A stretch of 17,789 nucleotides of DNA, from positions 1 through 17,789 of the forward strand of contig CAILUB010000032.1 in the NCBI GenBank assembly GCA_903837305.1, in the 5' to 3' direction. Shown here piece after piece: positions 1 to 6,182 of this stretch. A model generated the notes under the pieces. That model was not told the DNA's origin, made no database searches, and was given only the letters and a program-made list of their open reading frames with translations. Both the position numbers and the translations under genes were made by a program. How positions within the stretch are numbered: the stretch's first letter is position 1; every line of letters begins with the position of its first letter. This stretch comes from an uncultured Cytophagaceae bacterium (GTDB lineage Bacteria; Bacteroidota; Bacteroidia; Cytophagales; Spirosomataceae).

Positions 1-74
1 ATAGGAAAGGCATCAAAGTTCGAATTTACGCAAAAAAAATTGTTCCCATTTTTATTTCGTTCATCAATCAGCTT

Positions 75-107
75 TTTGATAATTTTTATCAATATTTTGT
101 ACCTTTG
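75..107 (+). promoter_or_regulatory. Bacteroidota-type promoter of sucD
   Basis: A TTTG at 75-78 (-33 element) lies 21 bp upstream of TACCTTTG at 100-107, an exact match to the Bacteroidota -7 consensus TAnnTTTG. Transcription would begin about 113, leaving a leader of roughly 30 nt before the sucD ATG at 146. The spacer carries a perfect inverted repeat (listed separately). The motif match is seen directly; activity is inferred. Confidence 0.72.
76..92. repeat. 7-3-7 palindrome in the sucD promoter spacer
   Basis: TTGATAA (76-82) and TTATCAA (86-92) form a perfect inverted repeat around a TTT centre. It overlaps the -33 TTTG and fills much of the spacer before the -7 element, the position of a repressor operator. 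It could also be chance in AT-rich DNA. No transcription factor can be named from the sequence. Confidence 0.5.
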
Positions 108-145
108 GAAAAATTTTTCGCCTACGTTATTATAACCCCTACGAA

Positions 146-1024
146 ATGAGTGTTTTAGTAAATAAGAATTCAAAAATTATTGTTCAAGGTTTCACAGGTA
201 CAGAGGGAACTTTTCACGCGGAGCAAATGATCGCGTACGGAACCCAAGTGGTAGGGGGAGTTACCCCAGGTAAAGGTGGCGCTAAGCACTTAGATCGCCC
301 TATTTTTAATACAGTAGCGGATGCGGTTGCTTCTACAGGAGCGGACACATCGATCATTTTCGTTCCACCCGCATTTGCTGCGGATGCGATAATGGAAGCT
401 GCGGATGCAGGAATTAAGGTCATTATTTGTATCACGGAGGGCATTCCTACGAAAGATATGATTGTGGCGAAAGAATATATCTCTAACTACGATACTCGTT
501 TAATCGGTCCTAACTGCCCAGGCGTTATGACGGCTGACGAGTGTAAAGTAGGTATCATGCCAGGCTTTATCTTCCAAAAAGGTCGCGTGGGCATCGTTTC
601 TAAATCAGGAACCTTAACCTACGAAGCGGTAGATCAATTAACGAAAGCAGGTTTAGGCCAAACAACAGCCATCGGTATCGGTGGTGATCCGATCATCGGA
701 ACTACTACGAAGGAAGCAGTTGAATTATTGATGAACGACCCAGAAACAGAAGGTATCGTGATGATCGGTGAGATCGGTGGCGGTATGGAAGCGGAAGCGG
801 CTCGTTGGATTAAAGCAGATGGTAACCGCAAGCCAGTCGTTGGTTTTATTGCTGGCCAAACAGCTCCGAAAGGACGTCGTATGGGTCACGCAGGTGCGAT
901 CATCGGTGGTGCTGATGATACAGCAGAAGCGAAGATGAAGATCATGCAAGAGTGCGGAATCCATGTGGTTTACTCTCCAGCTGACATTGGCGAGACGATG
1001 ATCAAAGCCTTATCAGCTAAGTAA
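146..1024 (+). CDS. sucD: Succinyl-CoA synthetase (ADP-forming) alpha subunit
   Basis: This is the alpha subunit of the TCA-cycle enzyme that interconverts succinyl-CoA and succinate with substrate-level phosphorylation; it works in the cytoplasm with the beta subunit SucC. The 292-residue length is normal for the family. The N-terminal CoA-binding Rossmann domain begins with the QGFTGTEGTFH motif (about residues 14-24). GPNCPG is at 121-126, and the phosphohistidine is H248 in the GRRMGHAGAIIGG motif (243-255). The ATG at 146 has no Shine-Dalgarno sequence, as is usual in this phylum, but follows a clear promoter. sucC is not adjacent within the window, so the two subunits appear to be encoded apart unless sucC lies immediately upstream; the promoter in between argues for separate transcription. 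Identity is very secure. Confidence 0.97.
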   Translation: MSVLVNKNSKIIVQGFTGTEGTFHAEQMIAYGTQVVGGVTPGKGGAKHLDRPIFNTVADAVASTGADTSIIFVPPAFAADAIMEAADAGIKVIICITEGIPTKDMIVAKEYISNYDTRLIGPNCPGVMTADECKVGIMPGFIFQKGRVGIVSKSGTLTYEAVDQLTKAGLGQTTAIGIGGDPIIGTTTKEAVELLMNDPETEGIVMIGEIGGGMEAEAARWIKADGNRKPVVGFIAGQTAPKGRRMGHAGAIIGGADDTAEAKMKIMQECGIHVVYSPADIGETMIKALSAK

Positions 1025-1038
1025 TTTGAATTAATTTC

Positions 1039-1053
1039 AAGGAATGATTCCTT
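1039..1053. repeat. 15-bp dyad between sucD and the DUF4271 gene
   Basis: AAGGAAT (1039-1045) and ATTCCTT (1047-1053) are a perfect inverted repeat around a single G. A shorter repeat, TTGAA (1026-1030) and TTCAA (1036-1040), abuts it. As RNA it could fold as a 6-bp stem with a TGA loop followed by the tail TCTTATT, so it is either a weak terminator component of sucD or an operator for the next gene. Confidence 0.4.
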
Positions 1054-1060
1054 TCTTATT

Positions 1061-1111
1061 AAAATCTGCTCATTTAATTCCCTGGAGGAAAACGATGAGC
1101 AGATTTTTTTT
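1061..1111 (+). terminator. 13-bp hairpin with T-run after sucD, overlapping the next start codon
   Basis: AAAATCTGCTCAT (1061-1073) is the exact reverse complement of ATGAGCAGATTTT (1095-1107), and the T-run continues to 1111. The loop is 21 nt. The shape is that of an intrinsic terminator for sucD. However, the right arm begins with the ATG of the downstream DUF4271 gene, and the loop holds GGAGG (1084-1088) six bases before that ATG. It may therefore terminate, control translation of the next gene, or both. Confidence 0.65.
1084..1088 (+). promoter_or_regulatory. Unusual Shine-Dalgarno sequence of the DUF4271 gene
   Basis: GGAGG lies 6 nt before the ATG at 1095, which is canonical spacing. 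None of the other genes in this window shows a comparable site. In Bacteroidota, ribosomes largely ignore or sequester the anti-Shine-Dalgarno, so a strong site is uncommon. It supports 1095 rather than 1044 as the start. It sits in the loop of the 1061-1107 hairpin. Confidence 0.55.
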
Positions 1112-2216
1112 ATGGGCTTTATTATTGCTTGCAGGGACCAGTCAGGCTGCCTGGAAAAAGGTATACTCCTTTGAACGCGATTGGTTAGTTTACCAGGAAG
1201 CTTGGAAAAGTTTCTTGCCTTACGTCTCATCGAAACATTATAATTACCATTCGAAGTCCTTGGAATTGCATCCGCAGAATTTCCCCAAAGCTTATTTGGC
1301 GATTACCCCTACAGAAAATTACCATCTCTTTTTACAAGGTGCCTTGTTTAAGGACTTGAAGAAAGGGGTGACCTTTCGCTTGCCGCTGGATAGTTTAAAG
1401 CAGAAGGTTATTTTAACCGTATATTCAGAAAATTTGGAAGGTTTACCCAGTGAATTCTCTTTAGAACGCAACGAAAAAGTAGTTGTGGTAGAAAAAACTG
1501 ATTTCTTTTCGCTTCAAACAAGATCGGGAGCTCCCTTCTCTAATTTCTTTTTATTGAGTATACTCTCAGTGATGGCCTGTCTGGGTCTATTATTCTCTGC
1601 TTACCCGCGTGTATTTACCTTTTTCTATCGCTATGCAGATTGGATTAGGTGGGAGGTGAAGGATGAGGTATGGATGAGACGCCCATTTGCTTTGCCTAAT
1701 CTCTTGGTATTATTTACATTGAGTTTAATTACCGCCTGTTTGGCCTATTTGACGGGTTTTAAGACGGCAATAAAGGATGAGTTTTTCAGTAACGCGGATA
1801 ATTTTGTAACGATTTGGCCAAGTGTTCTCTTTATTTTTTCGAAACTGTTCCTCTCTTTTTTACTGTTCATCTCTCGTTATTTTGTCAATTATTTATTTAC
1901 AGATCTATTTAAATTGAAGGGCTTAGCTAATGTTCATTATTTTAAATCTCTTCAAACAAATTTGCAATTCTTTACACTTCTATTTACCGGGCTTTGCTTT
2001 TATGCTGTTTACGTAGGCCCTGCTACAGCGATTGATTTTAGACCCTTTCTATACATCGTCGATTTCTATTTTCTTTTTCGATTTATTTATTTTTTCCAAA
2101 GCTTTCAGCGAAGTTTCTCCTTCCCACGGTTGTTTCTATTTATCTACCTTCTTATCATCGAAGGTCAGATTATCTTGTTTGGTATCAGGGAATTAATTTT
2201 TCCTTCTTACATCTAA
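1095..2216 (+). CDS. DUF4271-type multispanning membrane protein
   Basis: This 373-residue membrane protein resembles the DUF4271 family found in Bacteroidota beside the hemD-like gene, as here. From the chosen ATG, residues 1-18 form a signal peptide (hydrophobic run then SQA before AWKK). A soluble, presumably extracytoplasmic domain follows to about residue 148. Then come about six hydrophobic segments near 150-170, 200-221, 241-263, 290-308, 317-336 and 344-365, rich in Phe and Tyr. An in-frame upstream start at 1044 would put 17 polar residues before the signal peptide and lies inside the sucD 3' hairpin region, so 1095, with GGAGG upstream, is preferred. The biochemical function is not known to me. 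Its position between sucD and hemD-porP-gldK suggests an envelope role but does not prove one. The family call rests on architecture and neighbourhood, not a search. Confidence 0.75.
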   Translation: MSRFFLWALLLLAGTSQAAWKKVYSFERDWLVYQEAWKSFLPYVSSKHYNYHSKSLELHPQNFPKAYLAITPTENYHLFLQGALFKDLKKGVTFRLPLDSLKQKVILTVYSENLEGLPSEFSLERNEKVVVVEKTDFFSLQTRSGAPFSNFFLLSILSVMACLGLLFSAYPRVFTFFYRYADWIRWEVKDEVWMRRPFALPNLLVLFTLSLITACLAYLTGFKTAIKDEFFSNADNFVTIWPSVLFIFSKLFLSFLLFISRYFVNYLFTDLFKLKGLANVHYFKSLQTNLQFFTLLFTGLCFYAVYVGPATAIDFRPFLYIVDFYFLFRFIYFFQSFQRSFSFPRLFLFIYLLIIEGQIILFGIRELIFPSYI

Positions 2217-2246
2217 ACCAAGATAAAATTCTGTAAAAAATTGTCG

Positions 2247-2254
2247 TATATTTG
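2247..2254 (+). promoter_or_regulatory. Putative -7 element upstream of hemD
   Basis: TATATTTG, followed by CAC, matches TAnnTTTG exactly and lies 48 bp before the hemD ATG, in the gap after the DUF4271 gene. No good TTTG is seen 19-21 bp further upstream, so the promoter is only half-supported. Confidence 0.5.
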
Positions 2255-2302
2255 CACTCTGAATTTTAAGGCTGGTGATTTTCCGGTCAAAATTGATTGA
2301 TT

Positions 2303-3082
2303 ATGAGTAAAACTGCAACCGAAGAAACGAGTCGTTTAAAGAAAGTAATGAGTATTCTTGTTACTCAATCTGCGCCCGCTGATGCTAAATCACCTTACTT
2401 TGAAATTGAAAAAAAATATAATGTAAAGGTAGATTTTAGACCTTTCATTGAAGTACAAGGGATTGCATATAAAGATTTCAGAAAGCAAAAAATTGAAATA
2501 ATACAGCATACAGCTATCATATTCACGAGCCGTCATGCGATCGATCATTTCTTTCGTATGTGTAAAGAGGCAAAGCAGGAAGTTCCTACAGATATGAAGT
2601 ATTTCTGCATTACGGAACAGACGGCGAATTATTTGCAAAAATATATTGTGATTCGTAAGCGTAAGGTGTTTACTGGTACGAAGACTGCGCTAGATTTATT
2701 AGAAATTATCAAGAAACATAAGGGAGAGAAATTTTTGTTCCCGTGTTCTAATAAGCGCCAAAAAGATCTTCCAGACTACATGGGCACAAATGATTTCCAA
2801 ATTACGGAAGCAGTTATGTATGAAACGGTTTCTGCTGATTTATCTGATTTAGAGAATGTATTTTATGATGTAATTGCTTTCTTCAGCCCTTCAGGAATTA
2901 CTTCTTTATTTCAAAATTTTCCGGATTTCAAGCAAAATAATACCCGTTTAGCTGCTTTTGGGCCCACAACAGCACAAGCTGTAGTCGATGCAGGTTTAAT
3001 TGTTGATATTCAAGCGCCCATGCCGAATGCTCCTTCAATGACGGGAGCTCTTGAACATTATATTAAGCAAGTAAATAAATAA
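2303..3082 (+). CDS. hemD: Uroporphyrinogen-III synthase, Bacteroidota type
   Basis: The protein has 259 residues and resembles HemD proteins, which close the linear hydroxymethylbilane to uroporphyrinogen III in haem and sirohaem synthesis. Recognisable features are the N-terminal SILVTQSAP strand, the middle IIFTSRHAIDHFF segment (the 'T/S-S-x-x-A' region of the first lobe), the ALDLL..FLFPCSNKR region, and the C-terminal IAFFSPSGITSLF and AAFGPTTAQAV segments that form the second lobe. HemD sequences diverge strongly, so detailed catalytic assignment is not attempted. The ATG at 2303 is chosen: a TTG two codons earlier is unnecessary, and an internal ATG at 2348 would remove a charged leader that I recall as common in Bacteroidota homologues. 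The gene precedes the T9SS block but is cut off from it by a strong terminator. hemC is far away at the other end of the window. Confidence 0.85.
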   Translation: MSKTATEETSRLKKVMSILVTQSAPADAKSPYFEIEKKYNVKVDFRPFIEVQGIAYKDFRKQKIEIIQHTAIIFTSRHAIDHFFRMCKEAKQEVPTDMKYFCITEQTANYLQKYIVIRKRKVFTGTKTALDLLEIIKKHKGEKFLFPCSNKRQKDLPDYMGTNDFQITEAVMYETVSADLSDLENVFYDVIAFFSPSGITSLFQNFPDFKQNNTRLAAFGPTTAQAVVDAGLIVDIQAPMPNAPSMTGALEHYIKQVNK

Positions 3083-3114
3083 TAAAAAAGCCTCTTCAAT
3101 GAGGCTTTTTTATT
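3081..3114. terminator. Strong intrinsic terminator after hemD
   Basis: AATAAAAAAGCCTC (3081-3094) pairs perfectly with GAGGCTTTTTTATT (3101-3114) around the loop TTCAAT. The GC-rich centre is flanked by an A-run and a T-run, so it could act in both directions. The left arm overlaps the last two bases of the hemD stop codon. It separates hemD from the secretion genes. Confidence 0.9.
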
Positions 3115-3143
3115 ATTTTAGCCTACCTATTTTCATCCAACGA

Positions 3144-4136
3144 ATGAAACGCAGCTTGAGTATCCTAAAAACGTCTTGCCATCCCCTCCTTCTTGTGGGC
3201 CTTTTATTCGTTTGTTTTTCACCCCTATTTGCGCAGCAAAGTCCGCAATTCAGTATTTTTTCTGCTAATTCTACTTTGATTAATCCGGCCTTTTCAGGAT
3301 GGAAATCGTCTAATTATGTGGCTGTGCAATTCCGTGATCAATGGTCTGGTTATGCGTCTACCACTGATGGAGAAGGGAATTTAGGAACTACCTGGGTGTC
3401 TAGTTCATTTGGAGTTACACCTAAGGTGGGGGTAGGTGTTTTATTTTATTCAGACAAAACCCCATCTGGAGTATCTCAACAATCTTTTAAGGTTTTAGGA
3501 GCCTATCATTTAACGAAAGGTGAGGGCACGTGGTCCTTTGGATTTTCTGCCGGAACTCAAACTAAAACATTCGATGGTCGCTCTTTTCGTGTAAGAGATC
3601 CCAATGATCCAGTTACATCTTTATTTTCAGGTTCAACGGCAAGTCAAGCTATTCTTGATTTTGGTGTAGGAATTCTTTATTCAAAGTCTAATTGGCAAGT
3701 CGGCATTGCTGTAGATCATATAAATTCCCCTAATTTCTCCTTTAAAGGTTATTCTGTTTTAATGCCTTTAGAACAAGTCTATTCCTTAAATGGAAGCGCT
3801 GAGATTCCTTTGAATGATTCCTTTGATGTTTCTCCCTATGTCCTGTTGAGAGCATATTCTGGAAATTTAGTTCCAGAAGCGGGTGCTAGAATCTATTATA
3901 ATAAACTTTTTTATATAGGATCTGGTTATAGACATGGAGATGCTGCCATGGGATTATTGGGGGTGTCCATTTTAGATAATAAATTAGATATAGGGTATTC
4001 TTTGGATTTAGCTTTATCTAATTCATTGGCTAAGAGGCCACTATCTCATGAGATAGCCATCAGGTACCTAATACCTGAACGAATTAAGAAAGGTAAAGTG
4101 ACTCCTATTCGTACTCCACGGTTTAGAATTTTATAG
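3144..4136 (+). CDS. PorP/SprF family type IX secretion membrane protein
   Basis: This 330-residue outer-membrane beta-barrel protein belongs to the PorP/SprF family, whose members serve the type IX secretion system and partner with secreted adhesins or with the GldK/PorK ring and motor. Residues 1-30 are a signal peptide (charged MKR, hydrophobic core, then LFA before QQ). The mature N-terminus, QQSPQFSIFSANSTLINPAFSG, has the family's hallmark 'Q..N....NPA..G' pattern. Alternating Gly/Tyr/Ser strands such as VGVGVLFYSDKTPSG and GVGILYSKSNWQVGIAVDH follow. An in-frame ATG at 3099 lies inside the hemD terminator, so 3144 is the better start. It sits just before gldK, as porP precedes porK in Porphyromonas gingivalis, so it is probably the PorP counterpart. 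Many paralogues exist in gliders, so no gene symbol is forced. Confidence 0.9.
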   Translation: MKRSLSILKTSCHPLLLVGLLFVCFSPLFAQQSPQFSIFSANSTLINPAFSGWKSSNYVAVQFRDQWSGYASTTDGEGNLGTTWVSSSFGVTPKVGVGVLFYSDKTPSGVSQQSFKVLGAYHLTKGEGTWSFGFSAGTQTKTFDGRSFRVRDPNDPVTSLFSGSTASQAILDFGVGILYSKSNWQVGIAVDHINSPNFSFKGYSVLMPLEQVYSLNGSAEIPLNDSFDVSPYVLLRAYSGNLVPEAGARIYYNKLFYIGSGYRHGDAAMGLLGVSILDNKLDIGYSLDLALSNSLAKRPLSHEIAIRYLIPERIKKGKVTPIRTPRFRIL

Positions 4137-4153
4137 TTTATATAAAATTCTAA
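4123..4153 (+). terminator. AT-rich 13-bp hairpin over the porP/sprF stop codon
   Basis: TTAGAATTTTATA (4123-4135) pairs perfectly with TATAAAATTCTAA (4141-4153) around GTTTA. The stop codon (4134-4136) is within the stem-loop. No T-run follows immediately (a TTTTTT occurs at 4162-4167), so it is not a classical terminator. It may be an attenuator, or protect the 3' end of a processed mRNA between porP and gldK. Confidence 0.5.
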
Positions 4154-4198
4154 GAGCTAAGTTTTTTGATTAATAATAATAAATTCATTAAAAACTTT

Positions 4199-4206
4199 TA
4201 AATTTG
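4199..4206 (+). promoter_or_regulatory. Putative -7 element upstream of gldK
   Basis: TAAATTTG matches TAnnTTTG exactly and lies 79 bp before the gldK ATG, in the 149-bp gap after porP/sprF. The only nearby TTTG (4165-4168) is 30 bp upstream, too far for the usual spacing, so support is partial. If active it would let gldKLMN be transcribed independently of porP/sprF. Confidence 0.4.
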
Positions 4207-4285
4207 AGGGATTGTGTGAGTTGAGAATGATGAAGACAATTTTTTTACATTATTTTCGTTCACCTAATTACTATAATAATCGAAT

Positions 4286-5416
4286 ATGAATTTTCGAATT
4301 TTTGAGATTAAGTTTTTATCGGTAATTCTTTTGTTAGCTGTTCTATTTACAATGCCTAGTTGTTCTAAGAAAGCGCCTAGCAACGGTAAATCACTATCAA
4401 GTGAGAAAGGTAAGGAGAAAAAAGGTCCTCTAGGCGGTTTCTTTAGCTTTCTTTCAAAAAAAGGCCCTAAGGATGATCCAGGTCTAATGTCTGGTGAGAT
4501 TATCGCAACGACTAGAAAGGGTTGGAGTCAACCTACTCCATTTGGTATGGTATTGGTGCCAGGAGGAAGTTTTATCATGGGTCAAGCCGATGAAGATGTC
4601 ACGGCATCTGTCGCTAATTTTAACCGTAGGGTCACAGTAGTGCCCTTTTTCATGGATGATACCGAAATTACAAATAACGAATACCGTCAATTTACCAATT
4701 CACTTTTAAGAGATTCTGTTTCTGTCTTAGGAGAGGAGCGTATTATGTCTGATTACTATCCAGATACGACGGTTTGGAAAAAGGATTTCTCTTATCACAA
4801 TGGAGACCCATTAACTGAGAATTATTTCGCTAGTCCAGCCTTTGATATGTATCCTGTTGTGGGTGTAAGCTGGAAGGCTGCTAAGTATTTTGCGCTTTGG
4901 CGTACAAAAATACTAAATGATTACCGTTCTAAAGAGGGTAAATACGCGATGCCTTCCATTCAATTACCTACGGAATCGGAATGGGAATGGGCTGCGAAGG
5001 GAGGAAAGGCTGCGGCTAAATACCCTTGGGGTAATCCCTATTTAACGAACTCTAAAGGCTGTTTGTTAGCTAATTTCAAGCCAAGACGAGGTAATTTTGA
5101 TGCAGATGGCTATGCCTATACTGCACCAGCTAATGCATACACACCTAATGATTACGGCTTGTATAATATGGCAGGTAATGTTGCCGAATGGGTACAGGAT
5201 TCATATTCTGAAAATTCAACGGTACTAAACTGGGATTCAAACCCCGTTAATTTAGATGCTAAAGAGCCCCGTAAAGTAGTTAAGGGAGGATCCTGGAAGG
5301 ATTTTGCTTACTATTTAGAGACAGGTTCTCGCGTTCATGAAATGGAAAGTCAAAAAAGATCATATATAGGTTTCCGTTGCTCTATGAGGTATTTAGGGAA
5401 GGCGCCTAACAAATAA
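4286..5416 (+). CDS. gldK: Gliding/T9SS ring lipoprotein GldK (PorK)
   Basis: GldK is a lipoprotein that, with GldN, forms the large periplasmic ring of the type IX secretion and gliding machinery beneath the outer membrane. The 376-residue sequence has a lipoprotein signal with TMPSC, giving a lipidated C26. A Lys/Gly/Ser-rich linker spans about 27-70 and includes two KGP motifs. An FGE-sulfatase (formylglycine-generating enzyme-like) fold starts about residue 86: GGSFIMG 93-99, LPTESEWEWAA 227-237, YPWGNPY 246-252, GNVAEW 297-302, KGGSW 333-337 and GFRC 362-365. Family members use this fold structurally rather than as an oxidase. It heads a tight gldK-gldL-gldM-gldN cluster (26 nt to gldL). 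It seems shorter than the Flavobacterium and Porphyromonas proteins, which I recall as well over 400 residues. Confidence 0.95.
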   Translation: MNFRIFEIKFLSVILLLAVLFTMPSCSKKAPSNGKSLSSEKGKEKKGPLGGFFSFLSKKGPKDDPGLMSGEIIATTRKGWSQPTPFGMVLVPGGSFIMGQADEDVTASVANFNRRVTVVPFFMDDTEITNNEYRQFTNSLLRDSVSVLGEERIMSDYYPDTTVWKKDFSYHNGDPLTENYFASPAFDMYPVVGVSWKAAKYFALWRTKILNDYRSKEGKYAMPSIQLPTESEWEWAAKGGKAAAKYPWGNPYLTNSKGCLLANFKPRRGNFDADGYAYTAPANAYTPNDYGLYNMAGNVAEWVQDSYSENSTVLNWDSNPVNLDAKEPRKVVKGGSWKDFAYYLETGSRVHEMESQKRSYIGFRCSMRYLGKAPNK

Positions 5417-5442
5417 TTGAAAAGAGAAAATAATTAATTAAC

Positions 5443-6180
5443 ATGGAAAAATCGATTAATGTTATTGCCAGTTTTGGTGCAGCTATTGTAATTGTAGGTG
5501 CCTTATTTAAGATCTTACACTGGTCTGGTGCGAATGAGATGCTCATGGTGGGAATGTTTACCGAAGCAGCTATCTTTATTCTATTTGGAGTTCTTTATTT
5601 GAAGTCTAAAGAGGAAAAACATTACGATTGGGAAAAGGTTTATCCTGAATTAGCGGGAGGCGAGGCTCGTCCTGCTGCTGCTCGTCATACAGGTGATGTT
5701 CCAGGCTTGGATGCTGAGGCGGTAGCTCACCTAACTAAGAGCTTAAAGTCATTAACAGATACAGCTAATAGTTTATCTGAAATTTCGAAGGCAACGGGTG
5801 CTACCCAGGATTTTGTGAAGTCATTAAACTCTTCAGCTGAATCTTTAGGTGGATTAAACAAATCAGTGTCTGATGCATCTCAGTCTTTATCAGCTATTAC
5901 GAATTCTTCAGTAGAGGCAGCTAAGTATACACAGAATTATGCCAAGGCTGGAGCTTCTCTAGAGAAGTTGAATTCAGTTTATGAAGCAGAAATTCAAGAG
6001 GCTAGCAAGCACATGAAAGCGATTAATGGTTTCTATAGTAATGTAAATTCGAGTGTAGAACATATCGCAGCTACTCAAAAAGATGCTGAATTATTCAAGG
6101 CCGAATTAGCGAAATTAAATGCAAATATTCAGTCTTTGAATCAGGTTTATGGTAGTATGTTAACGGCTATGAAAGGCTAA
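5443..6180 (+). CDS. gldL: T9SS motor subunit GldL (PorL)
   Basis: GldL is the inner-membrane stator-like subunit that, with GldM, converts proton flow into the motion driving type IX secretion and gliding. The 245-residue protein begins with two transmembrane helices, about residues 5-24 and 33-53. They carry buried polar residues K23 and H26 (motif FKILHWSG) and E41 (motif FTEAAIFIL). E41 appears to match the intramembrane Glu shown to be essential in Flavobacterium GldL. A variable Ala/Gly linker (about 70-85) follows, then a long Ser/Leu/Asn-rich cytoplasmic region, probably helical, ending in the LNQVYGSMLTAMKG motif. It ends 2 nt before gldM, implying co-translation. Confidence 0.95.
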   Translation: MEKSINVIASFGAAIVIVGALFKILHWSGANEMLMVGMFTEAAIFILFGVLYLKSKEEKHYDWEKVYPELAGGEARPAAARHTGDVPGLDAEAVAHLTKSLKSLTDTANSLSEISKATGATQDFVKSLNSSAESLGGLNKSVSDASQSLSAITNSSVEAAKYTQNYAKAGASLEKLNSVYEAEIQEASKHMKAINGFYSNVNSSVEHIAATQKDAELFKAELAKLNANIQSLNQVYGSMLTAMKG

Positions 6181-6182
6181 TT

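Noticed and set aside
1044..1094. Upstream in-frame start for the DUF4271 gene
   Set aside because: It would place polar residues before a clean signal peptide and would sit in the sucD 3' hairpin region; 1095 has GGAGG at the right distance.
2297..2302. TTG start two codons before the hemD ATG
   Set aside because: The ATG at 2303 needs no rare start codon and yields a normal N-terminus.
3099..3143. Upstream in-frame ATG for the PorP/SprF-like gene
   Set aside because: It lies inside the hemD terminator stem-loop, and the added residues disrupt the signal peptide that starts neatly at 3144.
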